Shown here: positions 32,031 through 40,394 of the stretch, piece after piece
Layout of the letters: every line of letters starts with the position of its first letter
Numbering within the stretch: the stretch's first letter is position 1
From: Neobacillus sp. Marseille-Q6967
Lineage (GTDB): Bacteria; Bacillota; Bacilli; Bacillales; Cytobacillaceae
Assembly (NCBI RefSeq): GCF_946151075.1
Contig: NZ_OX267715.1
Location: 558,001-622,000 of the forward strand
Direction: 5' to 3'
Length of the DNA stretch: 64,000 nucleotides
Notes under the pieces: model-generated
Seen by the model: the letters and a program-made list of their open reading frames with translations, nothing else
The model's database searches: none
Told to the model about the DNA's origin: nothing
Position numbers and translations under genes: made by a program

Positions 32031-32993
32031 CTAAGTCCAAAACTTCCACCATTTTTTCTCTTTTGCTGCTGCGACGTCTCTGAAACTTGAAAGCATATCT
32101 TGAAAGGCAACTTCCCTTTGTCTTATTTCATGTCGAAATTGTTCGCGTTCTTTATTAATAAGGTCCCGATCTCTCTCGATGGCTTCTGTTAGAGTTAATA
32201 TTTCGTTATTTGTCATATCAACATAATGCGAAAGCGCTTCTGTTGATTCAGACAATTGCTTGGAAAGAGTAAAAATCTCTTCGGATGTTTCAACTGACGC
32301 ATGGGCAATACTATCTGTTATATATTGTAATCTTTCGGTATTGCGTTCAGTAGCAGCTTCAAGATGTTCGGTTAGATGTTCAATTTCGGCCTTCGTATTT
32401 TCTGAAGATTTATATATCGAGTCAGATAGTGTTTTTACTGTTATATAAGATCCATTTTTTATTTCTCTTTTAACCTCTTCGACCACTTCCTTACGCAGAA
32501 CATTTCTAATTTCCTCTTTTACTTCATTCAAAAAGGTTTGTTTATACGTATCCATGGCATCAAAGAATTGGTCCCCATTCTGAATAACGGTCACTTCCTT
32601 TGGGGATATTGTTTCCGCAACAACAGCTATGCTAGAATTCTCATCTTCCGAATTCTTGTCAAGGATAGGTTCCGGCTTTACATCATGAATAGGTTCTGGT
32701 GTAACTTCTATTATTGGTTCTTTGTTTATCACAGTTTCAGGTTCTTTAGTTTCTTGATTTACAGGTTCAATTTTTTTCTGTATTGATTCCCTGATCATTT
32801 CTTTACTAAATTTATTTGCCAACAATTCCTTAATTTCTAAAAGCAGATTAATTTCTGTTTCTGTGTAGATTCTTGCCCCTTGTTTCGTCCGTGGGATTTC
32901 AAGAATATTGTCTAAGTCTTTTTCCCATTGTCTAAGTTTGCCTGCAGGTACATTTATTTTTTTAGAAACTTCCTTTAACGTGAAAGTCTTCAT
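32031..32993 (-). CDS. MerR-type HTH protein with long coiled coil and aromatic C-terminal tail (DUF3967-like), RacA partner candidate
   Basis: 320 aa. Residues 1-70 form a MerR-like HTH (FTLKEVSKKINVPAGKLRQWEKDLDNILEIPRTKQGARIYTETEINLLLEI). About 72-115 is an acidic, Pro-rich linker with repeats of KEPIIEVTPEP / HDVKPEPILD. From about 130 to 310 runs coiled coil. The last residues are KEKKWWKFWT, a basic-aromatic tip of the sort that inserts into membranes. This is the same plan as RacA (DNA-binding head, coiled coil, tail) but longer. It is first in the operon with racA. The family is best known as DUF3967; function is not established. A role in tethering DNA to the membrane is inference. 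Confidence 0.75.
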   Translation of the reverse strand: MKTFTLKEVSKKINVPAGKLRQWEKDLDNILEIPRTKQGARIYTETEINLLLEIKELLANKFSKEMIRESIQKKIEPVNQETKEPETVINKEPIIEVTPEPIHDVKPEPILDKNSEDENSSIAVVAETISPKEVTVIQNGDQFFDAMDTYKQTFLNEVKEEIRNVLRKEVVEEVKREIKNGSYITVKTLSDSIYKSSENTKAEIEHLTEHLEAATERNTERLQYITDSIAHASVETSEEIFTLSKQLSESTEALSHYVDMTNNEILTLTEAIERDRDLINKEREQFRHEIRQREVAFQDMLSSFRDVAAAKEKKWWKFWT

Positions 32994-33044
32994 TTTATTC
33001 CATCCTTTCTATCTATAATGACGGTTTAAACATCCATAGATAGT

Positions 33045-33075
33045 AAATTCACCATCGTGCCCCCTTTTTTCCTGC
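33045..33075 (-). promoter_or_regulatory. Sigma-H-like promoter of the DUF3967-racA operon
   Basis: On the minus strand GCAGGAAAA (33075-33067), 13-base spacer, GGTGAATTT (33053-33045), matching the sigma-H consensus RnAGGAwWW / RnnGAATww. It lies about 50 bases before the start codon. Confidence 0.65.
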
Positions 33076-33077
33076 AG

Positions 33078-33086
33078 GTTGACAAA
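33078..33086 (-). promoter_or_regulatory. Spo0A-box-like site next to the -35 element
   Basis: Minus-strand TTTGTCAAC, eight of nine bases of the 0A box TTTGTCRAA, two bases upstream of the sigma-H-like -35. Confidence 0.5.
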
Positions 33087-33106
33087 AGCTATCAAAACAA
33101 GACGGA

Positions 33107-33115
33107 TATGTCGAA
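33107..33115 (+). promoter_or_regulatory. Second Spo0A-box-like site
   Basis: Plus-strand TATGTCGAA, eight of nine bases of TTTGTCRAA, centred 29 bases upstream of the first site and in opposite orientation. Confidence 0.45.
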
Positions 33116-33140
33116 ATAACAACAAATTTTTTCATTAAAC

Positions 33141-33163
33141 AAGAGCTGTCATCAGCTCTTTTA
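33141..33163 (-). terminator. Hairpin after the minus-strand HAD gene
   Basis: Stem AAGAGCTG/CAGCTCTT with loop TCAT; short T-rich tail on the minus strand. It separates the HAD gene from the racA operon promoter. Confidence 0.65.
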
Positions 33164-33172
33164 GCGGTTTAT

Positions 33173-33961
33173 TTATTTTACTAATCCGAGCATTTTCAGC
33201 CCATTAAAAATTCCTGAATCCGTAACCTCTGTTGTTTTATGCTTTGCATATTGAAAAAGGTCTGGATGTCCATTTCCCATTGCAAAGCTTTCACCAACAC
33301 TCATAAGCATTTCTTTATCATTCATTCCATCACCAAACGCTATTGCTTGATCTTTTTCAATACCCAAATGTCTTAAAACAAATTGTATACCGACTCCTTT
33401 ATTAACTCGATCCCGGATTACATCGTAACAATGCGTCATTCCATGAACATGAACTTGGGATAAGTGAATACCATCCTCATTTTGATAAAGTTCAGTTTCG
33501 TCTGACTCAAGATTAATCAAGGTCATTCCAAGAACATCATAAACAGCCTCGTGATCAAGTTCTTCATTTTGATAGAGATGGAACTTTTCCATAAACCGTT
33601 TTATGGCGGGTGTATGTATATTGGTAAATACATTTTTCCCTTTCGTATATAAAACTACTTCATGGTGATTCTCATGTGCGATTGATAAAAAGCGTCGGAC
33701 AGTTTCCTTACCCATTGGTTCCTGAAAAAGATCTTTTCCCTTATAAATAGCATAGGCTCCATTATATCCAATAAAAGATTGAACCTTCAATTTATCTGCA
33801 ATAGTATGTATTTCATGCAATGGCCGGCCGGTTGCCAAAAACACTTCTATTCCTTTTTCTTTAACTTGTTCTATAGCGTTAATGGTGGAATCTTCAATCA
33901 TATCATCCGGTCGTAAAATGGTTCCATCAATATCTAAGAAAATCACTTTATACTTAAACAT
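33173..33961 (-). CDS. Cof-type HAD-IIB family phosphatase
   Basis: 262-residue HAD hydrolase. Motif I FLDIDGTIL at the N-terminus (nucleophile Asp and acid-base Asp), motif II LATGRP, a cap domain in the middle, and motif IV IAFGDGMNDKEML near the C-terminus, followed by GESFAMGNGHPDL. These enzymes dephosphorylate sugar phosphates or flavin-type phosphates; the substrate is not visible. Start ATG 33961 has GGAGG upstream. It is divergent from a second Cof-type gene at 34048, with which it may share a regulatory region. Confidence 0.87.
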   Translation of the reverse strand: MFKYKVIFLDIDGTILRPDDMIEDSTINAIEQVKEKGIEVFLATGRPLHEIHTIADKLKVQSFIGYNGAYAIYKGKDLFQEPMGKETVRRFLSIAHENHHEVVLYTKGKNVFTNIHTPAIKRFMEKFHLYQNEELDHEAVYDVLGMTLINLESDETELYQNEDGIHLSQVHVHGMTHCYDVIRDRVNKGVGIQFVLRHLGIEKDQAIAFGDGMNDKEMLMSVGESFAMGNGHPDLFQYAKHKTTEVTDSGIFNGLKMLGLVK

Positions 33962-34047
33962 GTCTTATCCTCCTTTTCTGAGTTAGTAATTTTAGTTTAT
34001 CATTAGTAGTTAAAGAAATGCTATTTTCTGAAAAGGGGGAGTTAGTT

Positions 34048-34911
34048 ATGAAATATTCACTACTCGCAACTGATTTAGATGGTACATTATTAAACGAAGA
34101 TAAGGAAATTGATAAAGAAACCATTCAAGCCATTCATGAGTTTCGTACGGGGGGTGGACGAGTGATCATTTGCACCGGACGATCACCACTTGCTGCTGGA
34201 TGGATTGCTGAAACAATCCATTTATTAGGGGAACCGATAATTGCCTATAATGGGGCAATTATTTTAGACGAAGACAGACAATTAATCGAGGAATTTACTT
34301 TCAAACAGAATACGGTGTTGAAGTTTTTGGAATTATGTCGGGAGGGTGGAATTTATGCCCATTTTTATGAAGGTGATAATATTTTGATTCCTGAAGAAAA
34401 TCAATGGAATCGTAACTGGGTTGAAAATAATATTCTTCCATTAAAAGCAACGGGCGGAATTACAAAGAATTGTGAAAGGTATCGAAAACAATGCGGCGTT
34501 AATTTAATAGATAATGTTTATGACTATATTAAAATATACCTGCCTGCAATTACAAAAATTGCTGTCTTTCACGAGAACAATACACTTTTTGAATTTGCCC
34601 AAAAATTGAAAAAGGAACTAGGAGGATTGGAAGTGAGCAGCAGTTTTAATTATCAAAACTTAGAGCTCTCACCTAAAGGGGTTTCCAAGTCATCTGCCCT
34701 TGTCAAAGTCGCAGATAAGCTGAAAATTCCTCTTTCCGAAGTAGCAGCTATAGGTGATAACTTTAATGATATTCTTATGCTGAAAACCGCTGGTCTCGGA
34801 ATTGCGATGGGGAATGCTCCAGAGGATGTAAAGCTGGAAGCAGATGTAATCACCGATAATAACGACAATTTAGGCGTAGCAAAAGCGATTCATAATTATT
34901 TACTTTCTTGA
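34048..34911 (+). CDS. Cof-type HAD-IIB family phosphatase
   Basis: 287-residue HAD hydrolase. Motif I ATDLDGTLL, motif II IICTGRSPLAA, the Lys-bearing segment ELSPKGVSKSSALV, and motif IV VAAIGDNFNDILML followed by GIAMGNAPEDVK. The cap domain (about 85-190) differs from that of the divergent neighbour, so the two likely use different substrates. Start ATG 34048 has AAAGGGGGAG upstream; the ATG at 34018 has no site. It lies just before the MurNAc operon but on its own unit, and a link to amino-sugar phosphate turnover is only a guess. Confidence 0.87.
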   Translation: MKYSLLATDLDGTLLNEDKEIDKETIQAIHEFRTGGGRVIICTGRSPLAAGWIAETIHLLGEPIIAYNGAIILDEDRQLIEEFTFKQNTVLKFLELCREGGIYAHFYEGDNILIPEENQWNRNWVENNILPLKATGGITKNCERYRKQCGVNLIDNVYDYIKIYLPAITKIAVFHENNTLFEFAQKLKKELGGLEVSSSFNYQNLELSPKGVSKSSALVKVADKLKIPLSEVAAIGDNFNDILMLKTAGLGIAMGNAPEDVKLEADVITDNNDNLGVAKAIHNYLLS

Positions 34912-34946
34912 AATAATTTTAAAAAAATATTTTAAGTTTAGTACAA

Positions 34947-34965
34947 AAATATTGAATTAATATTT
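34947..34965. promoter_or_regulatory. Inverted repeat over the -35 of murQ, candidate MurR operator
   Basis: Arms AAATATT (34947-34953) and AATATTT (34959-34965) with a GAATT centre, overlapping the -35 hexamer. Placement suits repression by the RpiR-type regulator encoded two genes on. Confidence 0.5.
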
Positions 34966-34980
34966 CAACGCACTTATACT
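34952..34980 (+). promoter_or_regulatory. Sigma-A promoter of the MurNAc operon
   Basis: TTGAAT (34952-34957), 17-base spacer, TATACT (34975-34980). Confidence 0.65.
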
Positions 34981-34989
34981 ATATTTACA

Positions 34990-35003
34990 AGTAACCGTTT
35001 TCA
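34990..35003 (-). promoter_or_regulatory. cre site (CcpA) in the murQ promoter region
   Basis: Minus-strand TGAAAACGGTTACT fits the cre consensus TGNAANCGNWNNCW at every fixed position. It sits ten bases after the -10, where CcpA binding would block transcription during growth on preferred sugars. Confidence 0.7.
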
Positions 35004-35037
35004 CCTTTGCGGAGACCAACAGGAGGACTATGAAACT

Positions 35038-35949
35038 ATGGGAGAAAATCTTGGGGCATTAACAACAGAATCTAGAAATGAGCGTTCCTTAAAAATTGAT
35101 ACGGCTGAGCCTAAAGAAATATTGAAAATTATGAATGAAGAAGATCAAAAGGTGGCATTAGCGGTTAATGAGGTGCTCGGGGATATTGAAGTGGCAGTTA
35201 AATTTGTGTTTGAGTCATTTAAAAATAAGGGCAGGCTCATATATATCGGGGCTGGTACAAGCGGCAGGCTTGGAGTGTTAGATGCCGTTGAGTGTCCACC
35301 AACGTTTAGTACCGATCCAGAAATGGTTCAAGGTATTATGGCTGGGGGCGAGCGGGCTTTTATCAAAGCAGTAGAAGGTGCTGAAGATCGCCCGGATTTT
35401 GGGGCAAATGATTTGAAGGAAATTAATTTGACTGAAAATGATACGGTGATTGGAATTGCTGCTAGTGGACGGACACCATATGTTTTGGGTGCGCTACAAT
35501 ATGCCCGCAGTATAGGAGCAAAAACGGTGGCACTGTCTTGCAATCGAAATGCAGCAATTAGTCAGGCAGCAGACCACAGCATTGAAGTGATTGTCGGGCC
35601 CGAAGTGCTCACAGGTTCCACCCGATTAAAAGCAGCAACTGCCCATAAAATGATTTTAAACATGATTTCAACATCTTCTATGATTTTACTCGGTAAAGCA
35701 TACGAAAATCTCATGGTTGATGTACATGTTAGTAATCAAAAGTTAAAAGAACGTGCCATTGGCATTATAAGAAAGATTACTGGTGTATCATATGAAAAAG
35801 CTTTAGAAACACTAGAGGAAGCAGATCAACAAGTAAAAACTGCGATTGTCATGATAAAGGCAAATGTATCTAAGCAAAATGCCTTAGAACGGTTAAAGGA
35901 AGCAAACGGCTATGTAAAAAAAGCAATAGCAAACTCATCGGTAAATTAA
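35038..35949 (+). CDS. murQ: N-acetylmuramic acid 6-phosphate etherase
   Basis: Cleaves the lactyl ether of MurNAc-6-phosphate to give GlcNAc-6-phosphate and lactate, the key step of cell-wall MurNAc recycling. The SIS domain is visible: [58 protein letters not shown] and the [19 protein letters not shown] stretch. The C-terminal helical part resembles a UBA-like module. Length 303 aa is typical. Start ATG 35038, AGGAGG upstream. First gene of murQ-murR-murP-mupG, with promoter, cre site and candidate operator just upstream. Confidence 0.93.
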   Translation: MGENLGALTTESRNERSLKIDTAEPKEILKIMNEEDQKVALAVNEVLGDIEVAVKFVFESFKNKGRLIYIGAGTSGRLGVLDAVECPPTFSTDPEMVQGIMAGGERAFIKAVEGAEDRPDFGANDLKEINLTENDTVIGIAASGRTPYVLGALQYARSIGAKTVALSCNRNAAISQAADHSIEVIVGPEVLTGSTRLKAATAHKMILNMISTSSMILLGKAYENLMVDVHVSNQKLKERAIGIIRKITGVSYEKALETLEEADQQVKTAIVMIKANVSKQNALERLKEANGYVKKAIANSSVN

Positions 35950-35975
35950 TGGAATAAAAAGGTGGTCGTGAAAAC

Positions 35976-36830
35976 ATGGCAACAGGCGGACTAAAAATGA
36001 TTCAAAATATGTTAGAGCAGCTGCCGGCATCAGAAAGGAAAATTGCAGAATTTATTCTTGAAAACCCAAGAGTTCTGGTTGACAGTACTGTTAGTGAATT
36101 AGGAAGTCAGGCAAATACCAGTGGTGCAGCTGTGATCAGGCTTTGTAAATCATTAGGATTGAATGGATTTCAAGATTTAAAAGTAAGAGTAGCTGGTGAC
36201 TTAGTAAAGCCTGTTGAACAAGGCTACCGTGATATTGAGCCAGATGAATCCTTTTATTCCATTGTCCAAAAAACAACAAGTAACAGCATTCAAAGTTTGC
36301 GTGATTCTGAGGAAATTATTAATTTTGATGAGTTGGAAAAAGCTGTAAACACCTTACTGCGTGCCAATCAAGTCCACTTTTTTGGAATTGGTGCATCAAA
36401 TATTATTGCCATGGACGCGCAGCAAAAATTAATAAGAATTGATAAAGGAGCAACAGCCTTTACAGATACTCATCTTGTAGCAACTCTGGTGGCAAACGCA
36501 AAAAAAGACGATGTTGTATTCGGTATATCTTATTCTGGTGAAACTCCCGAGGTAATTAAGGTAATGACACTTGCGAAGCAACAGGGGATAAAGACCATCA
36601 GTTTGACCAAATACGGACAGACAACTGTATCTTCATTGGCTGATATTAGATTGTATACATCCTACTCATCGGAGGCCCCATTTCGGAGTGCAGCCACTTC
36701 TTCCCGGCTGGCACAGCTTTACATTATTGATATTTTATTTTTATCGATGGCAACTGCGCAGTACGCACAGACTGTTGACTATATTGATAAGACAAGGGAA
36801 GCTATACGTTTCTTAAAAGAAGGAAAATAA
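35976..36830 (+). CDS. murR: RpiR/MurR-family transcriptional regulator of MurNAc use
   Basis: 284-residue repressor with an N-terminal RpiR-type HTH (MLEQLPASERKIAEFILENPRVLVDSTVSELGSQANTSGAAVIRLCKSLGLNGFQDLKVRV) and a C-terminal SIS sugar-phosphate domain (VHFFGIGASNIIAMDAQQKLIRI, FGISYSGETPEVIKVMTLAKQQG). MurNAc-6-phosphate is the likely inducer, given the operon. Start ATG 35976 with AAGGTGGT upstream, 26 bases behind murQ. Its probable operator is the AT-rich inverted repeat over the murQ -35. Confidence 0.9.
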   Translation: MATGGLKMIQNMLEQLPASERKIAEFILENPRVLVDSTVSELGSQANTSGAAVIRLCKSLGLNGFQDLKVRVAGDLVKPVEQGYRDIEPDESFYSIVQKTTSNSIQSLRDSEEIINFDELEKAVNTLLRANQVHFFGIGASNIIAMDAQQKLIRIDKGATAFTDTHLVATLVANAKKDDVVFGISYSGETPEVIKVMTLAKQQGIKTISLTKYGQTTVSSLADIRLYTSYSSEAPFRSAATSSRLAQLYIIDILFLSMATAQYAQTVDYIDKTREAIRFLKEGK

Positions 36831-36946
36831 ATTCTTTTTTTTGGGGGTGGTGCGGGAAAGAAATGAGAGTAGATTTTTTTAATCAATACGGTAAAGGGGT
36901 CTAAATTTTATTCTTGAAAAATTAAACAGGGGAGTGAGGGAAACAA

Positions 36947-38308
36947 ATGGCAGGAGAAAATAAAAAAATGGCAGAGAAAATTCTCGAACAGCTTGGCGGG
37001 GCAGCTAATATTGCTTCTTACACACACTGTATGACACGACTTAGGGTTACACCTATTGATGAATCCATCGTAAATAAGACCGCTATTAAAAAGATTGATG
37101 GTGTATTAGGGCTTGTGGAGGAAGAAACCTTACAAATTATTATTGGACCTGGTAAAGTGAACAAGGTTACGGAAGAGTTTGGTAATTTAATAGAAGCGGC
37201 AGGCGGCATAAATTTAAACGAAAAGGCGGCCAGCAAAAAAGCGGAAATTAATCAAAAGAACGCTACCCCATTTAAACTTTTCCTGCGTAAGATTTCAAGC
37301 ATTTTTATTCCTTTAATACCTGCACTTGTTGCATCCGGTTTAATTACAGGTATATCGAAGGCAGTTATTCAGGCGGGCTGGCTTGATGCAGAATCGCAGC
37401 TGGCCATGATTTTAACCGTTATTGGCGGTGGATTATTTGGTTATCTCGGTATTTTAGTAGGTATAAACGCTGCAAAAGAATATGGGGGTTCTCCTGCACT
37501 TGGTGCTCTTGCCGGTATTTTAATTATCAACCCGGCATCAGCAGGAATCGAATTATTTGGCACGGCCTTACTTCCAGGCCGCGGTGGTCTTATTGGAGTT
37601 CTATTTGCTGCTATCTTTATTGCTCTTGTAGAAAAACGAGTGCGTAAGTTTGTTCCTCAATCTCTTGATATTATTGTGACACCAACGGTATCGTTATTGA
37701 TTACCGGAATTTTAACATATCTTGTTTTTATGCCGCTTGGTGGTTTTATTTCAGATATTATTACAAAAGGGCTAACGACGGTTTTAGATTTTGGTGGAGT
37801 TGTCGCAGGATTTGTCCTTGGAGCAACATTCCTTCCATTAGTTGTTACAGGTCTGCACCAAGGATTAACTCCTATTCACTTAGAGCTAATAAATACCCTC
37901 GGTGATGACCCGCTTCTGCCAATCTTAGCCATGGGTGGTGCAGGGCAAGTAGGAGCAGCCTTTGCGATTTATTTTAAAACAAAGAAAACCCGTTTAAAAA
38001 GAGCAATTGGCGGTGGTCTTCCATCTGGAATGCTTGGAATTGGTGAACCGTTAATTTTCGGTGTAACATTGCCATTAGGCAGGCCATTCCTTACCGCTTG
38101 TTTAGGTGCTGGTGTTGGCGGGGCATTCCAGGCAGCGTTTAATATTGCGACGGTTGCAATTGGTGTATCAGGTTTACCTCTAGCTTTTATTGTGAACTCT
38201 GGTGAGATCCTTTTATACTTGGCTGGTTTATTAGTTGCTTATGCAGCAGGTTTTGTATTTACTTACTTATTTGGGTTCAATGATAATATGGCTGGTGAGT
38301 TTGATTGA
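36947..38308 (+). CDS. murP: PTS MurNAc-specific transporter, EIIBC
   Basis: Imports and phosphorylates N-acetylmuramic acid. The N-terminal EIIB domain has its phosphorylated Cys28 in YTHCMTRLRV. A linker near 85-100 leads to the EIIC membrane domain (about 105-450) of ten hydrophobic segments, including FLRKISSIFIPLIPALVASGLI, GLHQGLTPIHLELINTLGDDPLLP and GGLPSGMLGIGEPLIFGVTLPLG, the family sugar-binding motif with Gly-Glu-Pro. No EIIA domain is attached, so it must use a general EIIA-Glc-type partner. Start ATG 36947, GGGGAG upstream. It overlaps mupG by four bases. Confidence 0.92.
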   Translation: MAGENKKMAEKILEQLGGAANIASYTHCMTRLRVTPIDESIVNKTAIKKIDGVLGLVEEETLQIIIGPGKVNKVTEEFGNLIEAAGGINLNEKAASKKAEINQKNATPFKLFLRKISSIFIPLIPALVASGLITGISKAVIQAGWLDAESQLAMILTVIGGGLFGYLGILVGINAAKEYGGSPALGALAGILIINPASAGIELFGTALLPGRGGLIGVLFAAIFIALVEKRVRKFVPQSLDIIVTPTVSLLITGILTYLVFMPLGGFISDIITKGLTTVLDFGGVVAGFVLGATFLPLVVTGLHQGLTPIHLELINTLGDDPLLPILAMGGAGQVGAAFAIYFKTKKTRLKRAIGGGLPSGMLGIGEPLIFGVTLPLGRPFLTACLGAGVGGAFQAAFNIATVAIGVSGLPLAFIVNSGEILLYLAGLLVAYAAGFVFTYLFGFNDNMAGEFD

Positions 38309-39315
38309 TTGGCATATCCTTTTATTTAAACGATCCATTGGCAGAGATGCGGATTCAATGGGCGGCAGAAAATGGAGTGAAGCTGGCGTTTACCTCGCTG
38401 CACATTCCTGAGGAGTCAGGAGAACTGGCAATCTTGGCGAAAAAATTATTAAAAACAGCCAAGGAATGCGGAATTGAGGTATATGCTGATGTTTCTAGTA
38501 AAACCCCGGGACACTTAGGTTTGTGCAGTCTGCAAGATCTAGAATCTCTCGGGGTAGCTGGGTTAAGATTAGATGATTTCTTTGATCATCAAACGATTAT
38601 TAAGCTTGCTTCACAATATAAAATTGCGTTAAATGCGAGTATTATATTTGAAGAAGCTTTATTGGCTTTATTAGAAGGTGGGTTAGCTTCTAATCAGTTG
38701 ATTGCTTGGCATAACTTTTATCCTCGTCGTGAAACGGGGTTAGATGAAACATTTTTTAAAGAGCAGAATGACTTATTCAAGCGGTTTGGGATTCCGGTCA
38801 GCGCATATATCCCAGGTGATGGTCAAAAGCGGGGACCACTGTTTGAAGGGCTTCCGACTTTAGAGAAACATCGCAATATTGACCCGTTCGCCGCTGCACT
38901 GGAATTGTATCAATTAGGGGTTGCAGATGTATATGTAGGTGATCCGGAGGTAAGCGGGGAGCTTTTATTGAAACTAGTCCATTATGACGTTAATAAGGCT
39001 GTCCCAATTCGAACAACTGGTAAATTAGAAGGGGATTACCGGGTTCGCCCTGATTTCGCGCGTGATGTAATTAGGCTGATGGATACGAGGAGTTCTGGAA
39101 CGGTTCCGCCATATAATACAATCGAGCGTCCAGCAGGAACGGTGACTATGGATAATGATTGTTATGGTCGTTATCGGGGTGAAGTACAAATTACACGAAA
39201 CGATCTACCCTCCGATGAGAGAGTTAATGTGATTGGAAGGGTAATTGAAGCAGATATTCCTCTTCTTTCCTATATTCAGCCAGGTCAACTCATAAAGTTA
39301 ATACCTTCAAGTTAA
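38305..39315 (+). CDS. mupG: MupG-type 6-phospho-N-acetylmuramidase (DUF871)
   Basis: 336 aa. TIM-barrel N-terminal domain and small C-terminal beta domain of the DUF871 family, to which MupG of Staphylococcus belongs. MupG splits MurNAc-6P-GlcNAc produced by MurP uptake of the wall disaccharide, feeding murQ. Visible parts: ISFYLNDPLAEMRIQWAAENGVKLAFTSLHIPEE, ADVSSKTPGHLG, AWHNFYPRRETGLDE and TVTMDNDCYGRYRGEVQI. The start is TTG 38305, overlapping the murP stop as TTGA, with GGTGAG upstream. Last gene of the operon. The call rests on family and operon context. Confidence 0.88.
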   Translation: MIGISFYLNDPLAEMRIQWAAENGVKLAFTSLHIPEESGELAILAKKLLKTAKECGIEVYADVSSKTPGHLGLCSLQDLESLGVAGLRLDDFFDHQTIIKLASQYKIALNASIIFEEALLALLEGGLASNQLIAWHNFYPRRETGLDETFFKEQNDLFKRFGIPVSAYIPGDGQKRGPLFEGLPTLEKHRNIDPFAAALELYQLGVADVYVGDPEVSGELLLKLVHYDVNKAVPIRTTGKLEGDYRVRPDFARDVIRLMDTRSSGTVPPYNTIERPAGTVTMDNDCYGRYRGEVQITRNDLPSDERVNVIGRVIEADIPLLSYIQPGQLIKLIPSS

Positions 39316-39321
39316 AACTGG

Positions 39322-39352
39322 CGGCTTCTTTTAGTGAAGCCGTTATTTTTGT
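39322..39352 (+). terminator. Terminator of the MurNAc operon
   Basis: Stem CGGCTTC/GAAGCCG with loop TTTTAGT, followed by TTATTTTT. Confidence 0.8.
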
Positions 39353-39459
39353 AATAGTACAAAATCAAAAGCAATATAATTTAAAAAATTAGTTCATTGA
39401 TTTATTTTTTATGGTATAGTAAGTAACGGAAAAAGAGAATAAAATCCGCCGCCGGCGGC

Positions 39460-39491
39460 AGAGGTTCTAGCACCCCTCTCTAAAAAAACTA
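39460..39491 (+). ncRNA. PreQ1-I riboswitch aptamer
   Basis: Matches the minimal preQ1 class I aptamer: stem AGAGG/CCTCT, the TTCTAGC and ACCC segments of the binding loop, and the A-rich 3' tail ending in the conserved CTA that forms the pseudoknot. A terminator follows directly and then a queuosine-precursor transporter gene. Confidence 0.9.
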
Positions 39492-39495
39492 CTAG

Positions 39496-39528
39496 AAACA
39501 GCACTGCTTTCGAGTAGTGCTGTTTTTC
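39496..39528 (+). terminator. Expression-platform terminator of the preQ1 riboswitch
   Basis: Stem AAACAGCACT/AGTGCTGTTT followed by TT. Its position four bases after the aptamer fits ligand-induced premature termination. Confidence 0.85.
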
Positions 39529-39550
39529 TATTCAAAATGGAGGAATCATC

Positions 39551-40087
39551 ATGAGAATTCTTATTTATTTATTGGCAATTGTAACCGCAAATGTCGTTAC
39601 CGCAGCGTTTGCTCCTATTCAACTGGGAATATTTATCGTTCCAATGGGTACTTTGCTGGTAGGGGCTACTTTTATCTTCCGCGATTTAGTACAAAATAAA
39701 TACGGCCGAACAAAAACATATCTATTTATTGGAATAGCACTTGTGTTGTCTGCACTGGTTTCTTATTCTCTTGGAGACACTTTATTGATTGTATTGGCAT
39801 CTGCGATTTCTTTTCTTATTTCAGAGACTACTGATACCGAGATTTATTCCCGCCTCAAATTACCAATGAGCTGGAGGGTTTTCTACAGCGGTTTAGTGGG
39901 CGGCCTGCTGGATTCCATGATTTTTGTCGTCATTGGTTTGAGTCCCCTTGGAGCAGGCTTTTTACCATGGAAAGCCGTACCATTCGCCATCCTAGGCCAG
40001 GTATTAGTGAAAACAATTATTCAAGGGTTAGGTGCAGTCTTTTTCCAATTGGTACAAAACCGTCATAATATTGTTTCTAGTCAATAA
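39551..40087 (+). CDS. Queuosine precursor transporter (VUT/YhhQ family)
   Basis: 178-residue membrane protein with six hydrophobic helices of the VUT_1 (YhhQ) family, which imports queuosine precursors such as preQ0 or preQ1. Family parts: LAIVTANVVTAAFAPIQLGIFIVPMGTLLVGATFIFRDLVQNKYGR at the N-terminus, ISFLISETTDTEIYSRLK in the middle, and VGGLLDSMIFVVIGLSP. Start ATG 39551 with GGAGG upstream. The preQ1 riboswitch upstream fixes the pathway: import falls when precursor is plentiful. Monocistronic. Confidence 0.92.
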   Translation: MRILIYLLAIVTANVVTAAFAPIQLGIFIVPMGTLLVGATFIFRDLVQNKYGRTKTYLFIGIALVLSALVSYSLGDTLLIVLASAISFLISETTDTEIYSRLKLPMSWRVFYSGLVGGLLDSMIFVVIGLSPLGAGFLPWKAVPFAILGQVLVKTIIQGLGAVFFQLVQNRHNIVSSQ

Positions 40088-40092
40088 TATTT

Positions 40093-40123
40093 GAACGTCT
40101 ATTCTGATGAATAGGCGTTTTTA
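40093..40123 (+). terminator. Terminator of the queuosine precursor transporter gene
   Basis: Stem AACGTCTATTC/GAATAGGCGTT (one G-T) followed by TTT. Confidence 0.8.
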
Positions 40124-40394
40124 ATTTGCTTAAAATAACGGAAAAGAATGATTGACCACTATACAGAAAAGACGAAAACTACAAGAGAGACAATTAAAAG
40201 TAAATGTAATCGTTTTATTAGTAAATAAAAAGTTTAAGGGTTAGTAATTTAATCTATTCGTGAGTAAACTGTAGCTAATCCATGCTTTACTCGATAATTT
40301 GAGCTAAAAGCAACTTATTTGAAATAATATCGTACTTTACAAGGAATCTTTATGAAGCTAAAATAAGCGTCATAATGAATGTAAAGATTAAATA
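40124..40394. other. AT-rich promoter region of the riboswitch transcript
   Basis: No ORF with a ribosome binding site. A 7-bp inverted repeat GAGTAAA (40262-40268) / TTTACTC (40286-40292) is present. Several TATAAT-like stretches exist but I cannot pick a -35/-10 pair with confidence. Confidence 0.4.

Noticed and set aside
36831-36946. Additional small gene between murR and murP
   Set aside because: A GGGGGTGG site and ATG at 36863 exist but the frame closes after a few codons.
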